Source of the DNA: Clostridia bacterium | Lineage (GTDB): Bacteria > Bacillota > Clostridia > Oscillospirales > Acutalibacteraceae | Direction: 5' to 3' | Length of the DNA: 7,130 nt | Assembly: GCA_017425745.1 (NCBI GenBank) | Contig: JAFOXT010000027.1 | Location: 1 to 7,130 of the forward strand | Shown here: one piece after another, positions 1 to 6,356 of the stretch | Numbering within the stretch: position 1 is the first letter of the stretch | Layout of the letters: each line of letters opens with the position of its first letter | Notes under the pieces: model-generated | What the model was told of the DNA's origin: nothing | Seen by the model: the letters and a program-made list of their open reading frames with translations, nothing else | The model's database searches: none | Position numbers and translations under genes: made by a program

Positions 1-828
1 ATCAGCCCGCTTGTAGATGCTTGTCCCAGTGATAACAAAGAAGGGGCTATGAGTCTGCTTCATTCGTTTTACTGTTGGGGACATATGTGCGTTGTGCTTT
101 TATCCACACTTTTCTTTGCTTTGTTTTCGGTAGAAAACTGGAGAATACTTTCTGTAATATGGGCTCTTGTGCCCCTTGCAAACGGAATTTATTTTTGTTA
201 TGTACCCTTTCCCGATATTCTCGGTGAGAGCAAAAATATGAGTGTAAAGGAGCTATTCAAAACCAGACTTTTCTATGTTTTTGCTCTTGTTATGCTCTGC
301 TCGGGTGCAAGTGAGCAGGCTATGAGTCAGTGGGCATCAGCCTTTGCTGAGTCGGGACTTCAGGTTTCAAAGACAATGGGTGACCTTCTCGGACCTTGTA
401 TGTTTGCTTTTCTTATGGGCAGTGCAAGGGTACTCTATTCAAAAATCAGCGAAAAGTATTCTCTTGTGTCGGTTATGGTAGCAAGCGGAGCACTTTGTGT
501 AGTCAGCTACCTTGTGGCGTCGCTTTCGCCGAATCCGTTGGTTTCACTGATAGGCTGTGGAGTGTGCGGATTTTCAGTCGGCGTAATGTGGCCGGGAACA
601 TTTTCTCTTGCGGCTCTCAGAATGCCCGAAGGAGGTACAGCTCTTTTTGCAATGCTTGCCCTTTTCGGCGACAGCGGATGTGCATTGGGCCCTGCGGTTG
701 TAGGCAGGGGAATTACCCTTTTTGACGGCGATTTTTCAAAGGGAATGCTTCTTGCACTTGTTTTTCCATTGCTTCTGATTATCGGTGTAATGAAGACATC
801 TCCGGTCAAAGGCGGCAAATCTCGTTAA
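1..828 (+). CDS. MFS transporter, C-terminal part (5' end outside window)
   Basis: The frame is open from base 1 to TAA at 826-828. The residues before the first Met (base 49) read as normal protein (ISPLVDACPSDNKEGA), so that Met is internal and the true start lies upstream. About eight hydrophobic segments are visible. Two come first, at the LLHSFYCWGHMCVV and WRILSVIWALVPLANG stretches. A polar loop follows (SKNMSVKELFKT, typical of the central cytosolic loop). Six more segments end at LALVFPLLLIIGVMK. This matches TM5-TM12 of a 12-helix major facilitator. The N...MSLLHSFYxWG stretch resembles the NLLHSFFGxG signature of sugar porters of the fucose/galactose:H+ symporter type. It would be an inner-membrane secondary transporter. 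The substrate cannot be read from the sequence; a sugar is a family-based guess. No hairpin follows the stop, and the next promoter begins 5 nt later, so some read-through into the next gene is possible. Confidence 0.85.
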   Translation: MSPLVDACPSDNKEGAMSLLHSFYCWGHMCVVLLSTLFFALFSVENWRILSVIWALVPLANGIYFCYVPFPDILGESKNMSVKELFKTRLFYVFALVMLCSGASEQAMSQWASAFAESGLQVSKTMGDLLGPCMFAFLMGSARVLYSKISEKYSLVSVMVASGALCVVSYLVASLSPNPLVSLIGCGVCGFSVGVMWPGTFSLAALRMPEGGTALFAMLALFGDSGCALGPAVVGRGITLFDGDFSKGMLLALVFPLLLIIGVMKTSPVKGGKSR

Positions 829-833
829 TATGA

Positions 834-863
834 TTGACATTTTCTTTAAATTCGTGGTAGAAT
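834..863 (+). promoter_or_regulatory. Sigma-A promoter for the secreted protein
   Basis: A perfect -35 box TTGACA (834-839), an 18-nt spacer and a -10 box TAGAAT (858-863) are seen directly. Transcription should start near 870, giving a leader of about 28 nt that contains the AGGAGGA ribosome site (884-890), 7 nt before the ATG at 898. The -35 box sits only 5 nt after the stop of the transporter gene. Confidence 0.85.
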
Positions 864-897
864 ATGCCAAAGGAATAATTTACAGGAGGAATAAAAA

Positions 898-1938
898 ATG
901 AAAAAAATTACTGCAGTTTTACTTACAATGCTTATGCTGTTTTCGGTTATGGCAAGCGGACTTTCTGTTTTTGCGGCAGCAGAAGTTTCTGTTGAATGTG
1001 CAGATACAAATCCTATTTCTATTACTGATGTTGAAAATACCAAGTTTAAAGCGGTATACCTGCTTCATGAATCAGAAATTTATTACGCATTTACAGTAAC
1101 AATGCCTGACGGCACAAAACAGGTTCTTAATCCTTATACTGCTTCAACAGATGCGGGCAGATACAGCAACTACGGTTATGCTTATGTTGACTTTGAGGAG
1201 TGCGAAATTGCAGCATTAAACTCAAGCACAACAATACCTGTTCACGTTTATGTTGAAATCACTGATAATTATACAGGTGTTAAAAGCGGAAAATACGAAT
1301 TTGTTGTTTACAAAAGACTTGTTTCCAATTACATAAAGAGCATTACTCCCGTTGACGGTATCCCTGATTTTGTTTATGAAAAATCAGAGGCTGTAAACTT
1401 CAGCATTGCAAGATTTGAGGTTGAATTCTGGAACGGCGCAAAGCAAACATACCGTGCAGAAAAAACTGATGAAATCGGTGAAAAGCCTGAATACATTCTT
1501 AACGGTGCTCCCTTAAGATATGCTATTAACCGTTATGACAGCAAAATTTTTGTTTCATATATCGACGGCAACTGCACTCTCGGTATATCAAACGTAAAGG
1601 AATTTCCCTTCCTTTCAGTTAAAATAACAGACTGTAAGCTTAAGGGCGATATGCCTGAAATGATCAAATACACAGTTAAGTGGAAAAACGGAAGAACCGA
1701 AGATTACACTGCAAACGTAAACACATATTCAGGTAATATGAATTATATTGAAGGCTATAATATAAGCTTTTCAACTGAAGGCTCACGATTTGTAAGCACA
1801 GTAAAAATCAGCGTAGGCGACCTTGAGGACAGCCGTAGCTTTGAAATTGAACAGCAGAGCTTTTTAGCAAGAATAATTGCAAAAATTGCTTTCTTCCTTA
1901 ACAAGATGTTCAATGCAGCCTTCCCCGGCAGAGATTAA
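898..1938 (+). CDS. Secreted hypothetical protein, two Ig-like modules and amphipathic C-terminal tail
   Basis: This 346-aa protein has a clear Sec signal peptide: MKK, then a hydrophobic core (about residues 5-25), then an Ala-rich cleavage region near residues 26-28. The start is fixed by AGGAGGA 7 nt upstream. The mature part is rich in alternating Tyr/Val/Thr strands, as expected of beta-sandwich domains. Two stretches resemble each other: FEVEFWNGAKQTYRAE (about 173-188) and YTVKWKNGRTEDYTAN (about 258-273). Each is followed by a long strand region, suggesting two related immunoglobulin-like modules after a different N-terminal domain (about 30-140). The C-terminus (about 322-342: FLARIIAKIAFFLNKMFNAAF) is a cationic-hydrophobic amphipathic helix. 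There is no LPXTG, dockerin or SLH motif. It is probably released or loosely membrane-associated. I do not recognise a named family, and the function is unknown. It is transcribed alone between its own promoter and a terminator. Confidence 0.9.
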   Translation: MKKITAVLLTMLMLFSVMASGLSVFAAAEVSVECADTNPISITDVENTKFKAVYLLHESEIYYAFTVTMPDGTKQVLNPYTASTDAGRYSNYGYAYVDFEECEIAALNSSTTIPVHVYVEITDNYTGVKSGKYEFVVYKRLVSNYIKSITPVDGIPDFVYEKSEAVNFSIARFEVEFWNGAKQTYRAEKTDEIGEKPEYILNGAPLRYAINRYDSKIFVSYIDGNCTLGISNVKEFPFLSVKITDCKLKGDMPEMIKYTVKWKNGRTEDYTANVNTYSGNMNYIEGYNISFSTEGSRFVSTVKISVGDLEDSRSFEIEQQSFLARIIAKIAFFLNKMFNAAFPGRD

Positions 1939-1954
1939 ACTAAAAACTTATAAA

Positions 1955-1981
1955 AAAGACCACGCGTTCTGCGTGGTCTTT
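1955..1981. terminator. Bidirectional intrinsic terminator between convergent units
   Basis: An 11-bp stem (1955-1965 with 1971-1981, core GACCACGC/GCGTGGTC) closes a 5-nt loop GTTCT. On the minus strand the stem runs into TTTTTT, a strong U-tract just after the stop of the 75-aa gene. On the plus strand the tail is CTTTCTGTT, weaker but usable, 16 nt after the stop of the secreted-protein gene. It therefore serves both convergent genes. Confidence 0.9.
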
Positions 1982-1991
1982 CTGTTATCCT

Positions 1992-2219
1992 TTAGTGCTC
2001 GTCGTAATGAGTTACGCCGTCATCATGCACGTGATATGTGGGCTCTGTGGGCTCGAAGCCTTCATCATAGTGAGTTGAACCGTCTTCGTGCACGTGATAA
2101 CCGGGGTTAGTTGAGCCTGAACCGTTGCTCATAATTACAGCAACAATTGCCAGAATAAGCACAATAATTGCAACGGGTATAAAAATGTGCTTCATAGTAA
2201 TTTTCTTTTTGCTTCTCAT
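1992..2219 (-). CDS. Small single-pass membrane protein with two His-rich repeats
   Basis: This 75-aa protein begins with the basic MRSKKKITMK, followed by one hydrophobic helix (about residues 11-30). By the positive-inside rule the C-terminal 45 residues face outside. That tail has a GSGSTNPG linker and two copies of a 13-residue unit, YHVHEDGSTHYDE (41-53) and YHVHDDGVTHYDE (62-74), joined by GFEPTEPT. The unit places three His plus Asp/Glu close together, which suggests metal (Zn/Cu/Ni) binding; this is inference. The repeats are also visible in the DNA (about 1998-2036 and 2062-2099). The ribosome site AAAGGAA (2226-2232 on the complement) supports the start at 2219; a second Met at residue 9 is less well placed. 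It lies 23 nt downstream of the DUF2804 gene with no promoter between, so it is the second gene of that operon and ends in the strong terminator at 1955-1981. No named family recognised. Confidence 0.85.
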   Translation of the reverse strand: MRSKKKITMKHIFIPVAIIVLILAIVAVIMSNGSGSTNPGYHVHEDGSTHYDEGFEPTEPTYHVHDDGVTHYDEH

Positions 2220-2242
2220 AGGTGATTCCTTTTAATTTTATT

Positions 2243-3337
2243 TTACCATTTATTTTCTACATATTCGCAGAAAGCATACATGTCGTTAATCTGAAGCTTT
2301 GTGCCGTCGTCAAGAGTAACATCACCGCTCCAGAGACCGTGTACCTGATGAGTATGCATTCTTGCAACGCCTACATTCATATCTGAATGGTGGTCGAAGA
2401 AGGGCTTCATTGTAAGGTTGAATCTGCCGTCTTCTGAAACGAACTTCCAATCATTCATAAATTTGTCAGGCTTCGGGAAGGTTTCAACATCAACTGCACC
2501 GAATTTGTGAGCCTTTCCGTCATAGAAAATTGCAGTTTCGGTTGCGTTGCTTTCGTCACCGATTGCCCATGTGATTTCAAAACCGAAAAGGTGCTTTTCG
2601 CCGTTTTCGTCTGTGATATAGGTTGAACCGTTACCCCAGTACCATACCATCTTGTGAGGTGTGTTTACACGGCCCCAGTCAAGTGCGCAGAATGAATCCT
2701 CTTTTTTGAATGTGTAGCAGTAATCGCCCCACTTGAAGGTGCCTTCGCAAGGCATACAGTTCTGCTTGGTGGTCATAAAGTACTTGGTGTTGTCGCCTTC
2801 AAAGGGAAGAACGGTTGTGATATTTTCAAGGTTGTGAGGAATATCCATTGTGAAATCACATTCAACCATTTTGCCCTTAAGAGGCATTTTGAACTTAAGT
2901 GTTCTGTATGTTACTTTTGTGTCAAAATCAAATTCAGCCTTGCCGATTTTGTCTTGGTATCTGTTGGGAACATCACCCTTGGGAGGAGGAAGATGCTTCT
3001 TGCCGCCAAGGAAAAGCTGTGTTGCGTCTGCAATAACCTCGCCTTCAATAAGGTTAATAAGCTTTGCAGCAACATAACCGCCGATACCGATGTTAGCAAA
3101 TGAAAGCTGAAGCATATACTTTCCGTCAGCAATCTGATAGAAATCCCATTCCTTTTTGCTCATAGGTGAGCCTTTTTTAACAAGTGTTCTGTCATAATCA
3201 AAAACATTGTGTCTTGCCCAGCCCTTTGCATTGAGAGTACCGTCCTTGTTAAGAAGAGGAGTAGCTTCAGTATACTCTGTCTGCTTTGATTTTTCTTTCC
3301 AGTCCCAATAGGGAACATAGGTACGTTTTGTTTCCAT
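2243..3337 (-). CDS. DUF2804 family protein
   Basis: This is a 364-aa cytoplasmic protein without signal peptide or membrane segments, and its length fits the family. Conserved DUF2804 blocks are readable in order: GWARHNVFDYDR (39-50), KEWDFYQI (62-69), LDWGR (219-223), WYWGNG (232-237), ATETAIFYDGKAHK (265-278), DGRFNLTMKPFFD (303-315), HTHQVHGLWSGDVTLDDG (328-345) and the NKW terminus. The family is widespread in bacteria and its biochemical role is not established as far as I know. The pattern of aromatic strands suggests a beta-barrel or beta-sandwich. Start choice: the frame can be extended to a TTG at 3343, but the AAAGGAG site (3347-3353) is only 3 nt from that TTG and 9 nt from the ATG at 3337. 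The ATG is therefore preferred, and the same 9-nt spacing occurs in the neighbouring genes. It is the first gene of a two-gene operon with the 75-aa membrane protein and is transcribed away from GH31. A role in carbohydrate or lipid handling would be a guess. Confidence 0.87.
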   Translation of the reverse strand: METKRTYVPYWDWKEKSKQTEYTEATPLLNKDGTLNAKGWARHNVFDYDRTLVKKGSPMSKKEWDFYQIADGKYMLQLSFANIGIGGYVAAKLINLIEGEVIADATQLFLGGKKHLPPPKGDVPNRYQDKIGKAEFDFDTKVTYRTLKFKMPLKGKMVECDFTMDIPHNLENITTVLPFEGDNTKYFMTTKQNCMPCEGTFKWGDYCYTFKKEDSFCALDWGRVNTPHKMVWYWGNGSTYITDENGEKHLFGFEITWAIGDESNATETAIFYDGKAHKFGAVDVETFPKPDKFMNDWKFVSEDGRFNLTMKPFFDHHSDMNVGVARMHTHQVHGLWSGDVTLDDGTKLQINDMYAFCEYVENKW

Positions 3338-3373
3338 ATTCAATTTCTCCTTTATGAAACTTTATGTGATTTA

Positions 3374-3402
3374 ATTGTAATGCTTTTAAAGCGGAATTGC
3401 AA
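3374..3402 (-). promoter_or_regulatory. Sigma-A promoter of the DUF2804 operon
   Basis: On the complement, the -35 box TTGCAA (3397-3402) is followed by a 17-nt spacer and the -10 box TACAAT (3374-3379). Start is expected near 3367, about 30 nt before the ATG at 3337. It lies just downstream of the terminator of the 51-aa gene, so the two minus-strand units are separate. Confidence 0.8.
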
Positions 3403-3430
3403 CACTTTTGAGAAAAAAGTTTTGTAAGAG

Positions 3431-3469
3431 AAAAAGAAAAGCACCATCCGCGCTGAAACGAATGGTGCT
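3431..3469 (-). terminator. Intrinsic terminator of the 51-aa gene
   Basis: On the complement, AGCACCAT (3462-3469) pairs perfectly with ATGGTGCT (3440-3447). Two further C-G pairs extend the stem beyond one mismatch. It is followed by TTTTCTTTTT (3431-3440). The hairpin begins 13 nt after the TAA of the 51-aa gene, which confirms that this gene forms its own transcript. Confidence 0.88.
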
Positions 3470-3482
3470 ATAAACGCTTAAA

Positions 3483-3638
3483 TTACATTGACATACCCTT
3501 AATTGTGTTGAGTAATTCGATAAGCTTTGTGATAACTGTTGTTAAAACGTTGAGTAATTCCATGTAATCGAATGATTCTTCCTCGCTACCTACGAATGCA
3601 TTGATGAGAGTCACGATTGTGTTGATATCAAGATTCAT
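3483..3638 (-). CDS. Small acidic amphipathic protein, 51 aa
   Basis: On the complement an ATG at 3636-3638 opens a 51-codon frame ending in TAA at 3483-3485. It encodes an N-terminal helix (MNLDINTIVTLINAFVG), an acidic turn (SEEESFDYM) and a second Leu/Ile-rich helix (ELLNVLTTVITKLIELLNT). A 12-bp sequence encoding ELLN occurs twice (3507-3518 and 3549-3560), 14 residues apart. Net charge is about -5, with no Cys and no signal peptide. The ribosome site AAGGGAGGAT (3646-3655) has its GGAGG core 9 nt from this ATG; another in-frame ATG at 3644 is only 3 nt from it and less likely. Promoter (TATAAT) and terminator flank it closely, so it looks like a real transcription unit. The function is unknown: candidates are a small regulatory or protein-binding peptide, a secreted peptide without classical leader, or a short toxin-like peptide. 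No family recognised. Confidence 0.78.
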   Translation of the reverse strand: MNLDINTIVTLINAFVGSEEESFDYMELLNVLTTVITKLIELLNTIKGMSM

Positions 3639-3676
3639 TGTCATTATCCTCCCTTCTGTAAAATTCCATTACGTAC

Positions 3677-3704
3677 ATTATATAACAGATAGTTCAGGAA
3701 AGAA
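3677..3704 (-). promoter_or_regulatory. Promoter of the 51-aa gene
   Basis: On the complement a perfect -10 box TATAAT (3677-3682) is seen, with only a weak -35 match TTCTTT (3699-3704) at 16 nt spacing. Start is expected near 3670, about 32 nt before the ATG. The poor -35 suggests either low output or help from an activator. Confidence 0.65.
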
Positions 3705-3763
3705 TGAATAATTCTTAAACAAAAAGAATTTATTTTAATATTTTTGGATGGCGTTTATAACAA

Positions 3764-3800
3764 GTTAACACGTCTTAAACATTTGGTCAGCTGTGTTGAC
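3764..3800 (+). promoter_or_regulatory. Possible operator half-sites at the GH31 promoter
   Basis: GTTAACAC (3764-3771) and GTGTTGAC (3793-3800) are inverted copies, matching in 7 of 8 positions, separated by 21 nt. The second overlaps the -35 box of the GH31 promoter, where a repressor would block RNA polymerase. A dimeric regulator binding both half-sites about two helical turns apart is possible. This is inference from symmetry only; an 8-nt match can occur by chance. Confidence 0.3.
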
Positions 3801-3824
3801 TTTATTTTTTGTGAGTTGTATAAT
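3796..3824 (+). promoter_or_regulatory. Sigma-A promoter of the GH31 gene
   Basis: TTGACT (3796-3801), a 17-nt spacer and TATAAT (3819-3824) give 11 of 12 consensus matches, the strongest promoter in the window. Start is expected near 3831, leaving a leader of about 29 nt with AAAGGAG (3844-3850). The leader is too short for a riboswitch, so any control would act on the promoter itself. Confidence 0.9.
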
Positions 3825-3859
3825 TGAAAGGTAAATAAAAAGAAAAGGAGAACAATATT

Positions 3860-6259
3860 TTGGATAATTTTGCAAAGCGATTTAAAATTGATTGTTCACC
3901 CGTGGCTAAAGAAGAGTGCGTAGTTGTACGCAGAGGAACACGCTTTACTGTGCTTACTCCCTGTCTTCTTCGTGTGGAAAATCAGAAAAACGGTAATTTC
4001 TGTGATGAACCTACACAGAGTGTATGGTTCCGTGATTTCGATGCACCTAAATTCGAAGTAAAAGAAGACGGTGATACTCTTGTAATCAAAACCACAAAGG
4101 CAAACTTTATGTATTGCCTTAAAACCCGTAAGATGCTTCGCATAAAGCTTCTTGACGGCAGAACAGTAACAGATTATAAAGCAGGCAACCTTAAGGGCAC
4201 CTGCCGTACACTTGATATAACTGCAGGGATTATCACTCTTACTGACGGTGTATGCTCACGCGGCGGTGTTGCTGTTCTTGATGACAGTAATACACTTGCA
4301 ATCAAAGAAGACGGAGCAATACTTCCGAGAGAAAACAAGGAGAGCGACAAGTATTACTTTGCTTACGGTAACGATTATATCGGTGCAACAACTGACCTTT
4401 ATAAGCTTACAGGCAAGGTTCCCCTTATTCCCAGATATGCTCTTTCAAACTGGTGGAGCCGTTACAAGGCTTACACTCAGGAGGAATACCTTACCCTTAT
4501 GGATAAATTCAAGGAAGAGGAAGTTCCCATTACTGTTGCAACTGTTGATATGGACTGGCACTGGGTTGACATCAAGTCAAAATTCGGTAAAGACAGCCAC
4601 AAGGTTTCAATGCACAAGAACTTTATGGAATATGTTTACGATGTATGGTCAACAGGCTGGACAGGCTACAGCTTCAATACAGAGCTTTTCCCTGATCCCG
4701 AAGGCTTCCTTAAAAAGCTGAAGGACGACAACTACAAGGTTACCTTCAACATTCATCCTTCAATGGGTGTTCGTTGGTTTGAAGATCAGTACGAAGAAAT
4801 GTGCAGAGCAATGGGTCAGAATCCTGAGGATAAAAAGCCCGTTGAATTTGATATTACAGATAAAAAGTTCACCGAAAACTACTTTGATATTCTTCATCAT
4901 CCCTTTGAAAAAATGGGCGTAGACTTCTGGTGGATTGACTGGCAGCAGGGCACAAGAACAAACACACCCGGTCTTGACCCTCTCTGGGCGCTTAACCACT
5001 ATCACTTCCTCGATAACGCAAAGGATAACCACAGACCTCTTATTCTTTCCCGATTCTGCGGTGCAGGCAGTCAGCGTTATCCTCTCGGCTTCTCAGGTGA
5101 CACAACTCAGACATGGGCAAGCCTTGATTTCCAGCCCGGCTTTACAGCAACAGCTTCAAATATCGCTTATCCCTGGTGGAGCCACGATATCGGCGGTCAC
5201 TGTATGGGCAAAAAGGACGATGAGCTTTATCTGCGTTGGGTACAGCTCGGTGTGTTCAGCCCCGTTATGCGTCTTCACTCAACAAACAATGAGTTTGCAG
5301 GTAAGGAGCCCTGGAATTACAGCGGTCCCGTTGAAAGAATTGCAAAAGACGCTCTTCGTCTTCGTCACAAGCTTCTTCCCTATATTTACACAATGAACTA
5401 CCGTACACATATGGACTGCAGAGCTATCTGTGAGCCAATGTACTACGCATATCCCGAGGATGAAAACGCATACAACTGCAAAAACGAATTCTTCTTCGGC
5501 ACAGAAATGATTGTTGCTCCCATTACAGAGCACACCTCAGCTGACACAAACCTCGCTTCTGTAAATGTATGGATTCCCGAGGGAAGATATACCGACATTT
5601 TCAGCGACAGAATCTATGAGGGCAACCAGTTTGTTAAGATGTACCGCGACATTGAAACAATTCCCGTTCTTGCAAAAGAGGGCGCAATCATTCCCATGAG
5701 TGTAAACGACAGAACAAACGATTGCAGTAACCCCGAAGCACTTGAAATTCTCGCTTACAGAGGTAAGGGCAAATTCACTCTTTACGAGGATGACGGCGAA
5801 ACACTTTCATATAAGGACGGCAAGTTCCTCAAGACAGCCTTTGAAATCAACGAAAACGGTTCAGCTGTTGACTTTACAATCAGCAAGGAAGAGGGCGACA
5901 GCAGTGTTGCTCCCGCAAAGAGAACATACATTATCAAGTTCAAGGATATTGTAAAGGCTGACGTAAGCGTTACAATCGGCGGTAAGGAAGCAAAGGCTGA
6001 AGTTAAGAAGTGCGGAAAGACCCTTCAGGTTACAGTTTCTGCAAAGAATACTGCTACTGTTGAAATTGAGCTTGCAGATTGCACTTTCCTTGAAAACGAG
6101 GATAAAAAGCAGGCACTTACAAGAGTTATTTCAAAATTCCAGATGTCAACTGACTATAAGGGAATGCTCTTCAACGGCTTTATCCAGGGCAAAAAGGACA
6201 TACCTGATGTTCAGGATGATTTCAAGGGCCCCATTGAAGAAATTCTTAAAATGTACTGA
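3860..6259 (+). CDS. Glycoside hydrolase family 31 (alpha-glucosidase/alpha-glycosidase-like)
   Basis: This 799-aa enzyme is predicted to be a retaining alpha-glycosidase acting in the cytoplasm (no signal peptide). The start is TTG, set by AAAGGAG 9 nt upstream. Domains: an N-terminal beta-sandwich (about 1-185), the catalytic (beta/alpha)8 barrel (about 186-510) and C-terminal beta domains (about 515-740). Barrel motifs: TVDMDWHWVD with D230/D232 (228-237), WTGYSFNTELFPDP (267-280), VTFNIHPSMGV (294-304), WWIDWQQG with the expected nucleophile D360, SQRYPLGFSGD with the expected acid/base D414, WWSHDIGGH (439-447) and MRLHS with R471/H473. The nucleophile motif is DWQQG rather than the common D-M-N-E form, so substrate specificity (alpha-glucoside, xyloside, galactoside or other) cannot be assigned. 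The last 55-60 residues (about 742-799) form a mostly helical extension after the beta domains. The gene is monocistronic, divergent from the 51-aa gene and DUF2804 operon, and followed by hairpins at 6270-6331. Confidence 0.95.
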   Translation: MDNFAKRFKIDCSPVAKEECVVVRRGTRFTVLTPCLLRVENQKNGNFCDEPTQSVWFRDFDAPKFEVKEDGDTLVIKTTKANFMYCLKTRKMLRIKLLDGRTVTDYKAGNLKGTCRTLDITAGIITLTDGVCSRGGVAVLDDSNTLAIKEDGAILPRENKESDKYYFAYGNDYIGATTDLYKLTGKVPLIPRYALSNWWSRYKAYTQEEYLTLMDKFKEEEVPITVATVDMDWHWVDIKSKFGKDSHKVSMHKNFMEYVYDVWSTGWTGYSFNTELFPDPEGFLKKLKDDNYKVTFNIHPSMGVRWFEDQYEEMCRAMGQNPEDKKPVEFDITDKKFTENYFDILHHPFEKMGVDFWWIDWQQGTRTNTPGLDPLWALNHYHFLDNAKDNHRPLILSRFCGAGSQRYPLGFSGDTTQTWASLDFQPGFTATASNIAYPWWSHDIGGHCMGKKDDELYLRWVQLGVFSPVMRLHSTNNEFAGKEPWNYSGPVERIAKDALRLRHKLLPYIYTMNYRTHMDCRAICEPMYYAYPEDENAYNCKNEFFFGTEMIVAPITEHTSADTNLASVNVWIPEGRYTDIFSDRIYEGNQFVKMYRDIETIPVLAKEGAIIPMSVNDRTNDCSNPEALEILAYRGKGKFTLYEDDGETLSYKDGKFLKTAFEINENGSAVDFTISKEEGDSSVAPAKRTYIIKFKDIVKADVSVTIGGKEAKAEVKKCGKTLQVTVSAKNTATVEIELADCTFLENEDKKQALTRVISKFQMSTDYKGMLFNGFIQGKKDIPDVQDDFKGPIEEILKMY

Positions 6260-6269
6260 TAATCCAGTT

Positions 6270-6297
6270 AAGCTCCCGAAATAAATTTCGGGAGCTT
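6270..6297 (+). terminator. Hairpin after the GH31 gene
   Basis: AAGCTCCCGAAAT (6270-6282) pairs with ATTTCGGGAGCTT (6285-6297), a stem of up to 13 bp starting 10 nt after the GH31 stop. No T-run follows directly; the nearest one is T7 at 6315-6321 inside the next palindrome. It is either a non-canonical terminator working with that palindrome or a 3'-end stabilising hairpin. Confidence 0.55.
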
Positions 6298-6331
6298 CAG
6301 CTTGTCGAAAAAAATTTTTTTCGACAAGCTG
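6298..6331. repeat. 34-bp perfect palindrome with A7T7 centre
   Basis: CAGCTTGTCG (6298-6307) is followed by A7 and T7 and then its exact complement CGACAAGCTG (6322-6331), with no unpaired centre. It abuts the preceding hairpin. It can extrude as a cruciform in DNA or form a 17-bp hairpin in RNA from either strand, and the A7T7 centre is likely curved. It may terminate GH31 transcripts or mark the border of the structured element downstream. Confidence 0.75.
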
Positions 6332-6356
6332 TCAGACTTCCGAGAAATGTACAAGA

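Noticed and set aside
49..828. Start of the MFS gene at the ATG at 49
   Set aside because: The frame is open and protein-like back to base 1, there is no ribosome site before 49, and the protein would lack its first membrane helices.
507..1043. Minus-strand frames over the MFS gene and the start of the secreted-protein gene
   Set aside because: The plus strand carries clear transporter helices and a signal peptide here, and no promoter or ribosome site supports the minus frames.
3338..3343. TTG start at 3343 giving a 366-aa DUF2804 protein
   Set aside because: The ribosome site would be only 3 nt from this TTG, while the ATG at 3337 has a 9-nt spacing that matches the neighbouring genes.
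3426..3480. The 3440-3469 hairpin as a CRISPR or attachment-site repeat
   Set aside because: It is a single copy with a U-tract directly after the stop of the 51-aa gene, which fits an intrinsic terminator.
4248..4721. Long out-of-frame reading frame inside the GH31 gene (and others at 4935-5396 and 2834-3132)
   Set aside because: They overlap strongly supported genes, lack ribosome sites and have low-complexity or unlikely compositions; they are shadows of the real genes.
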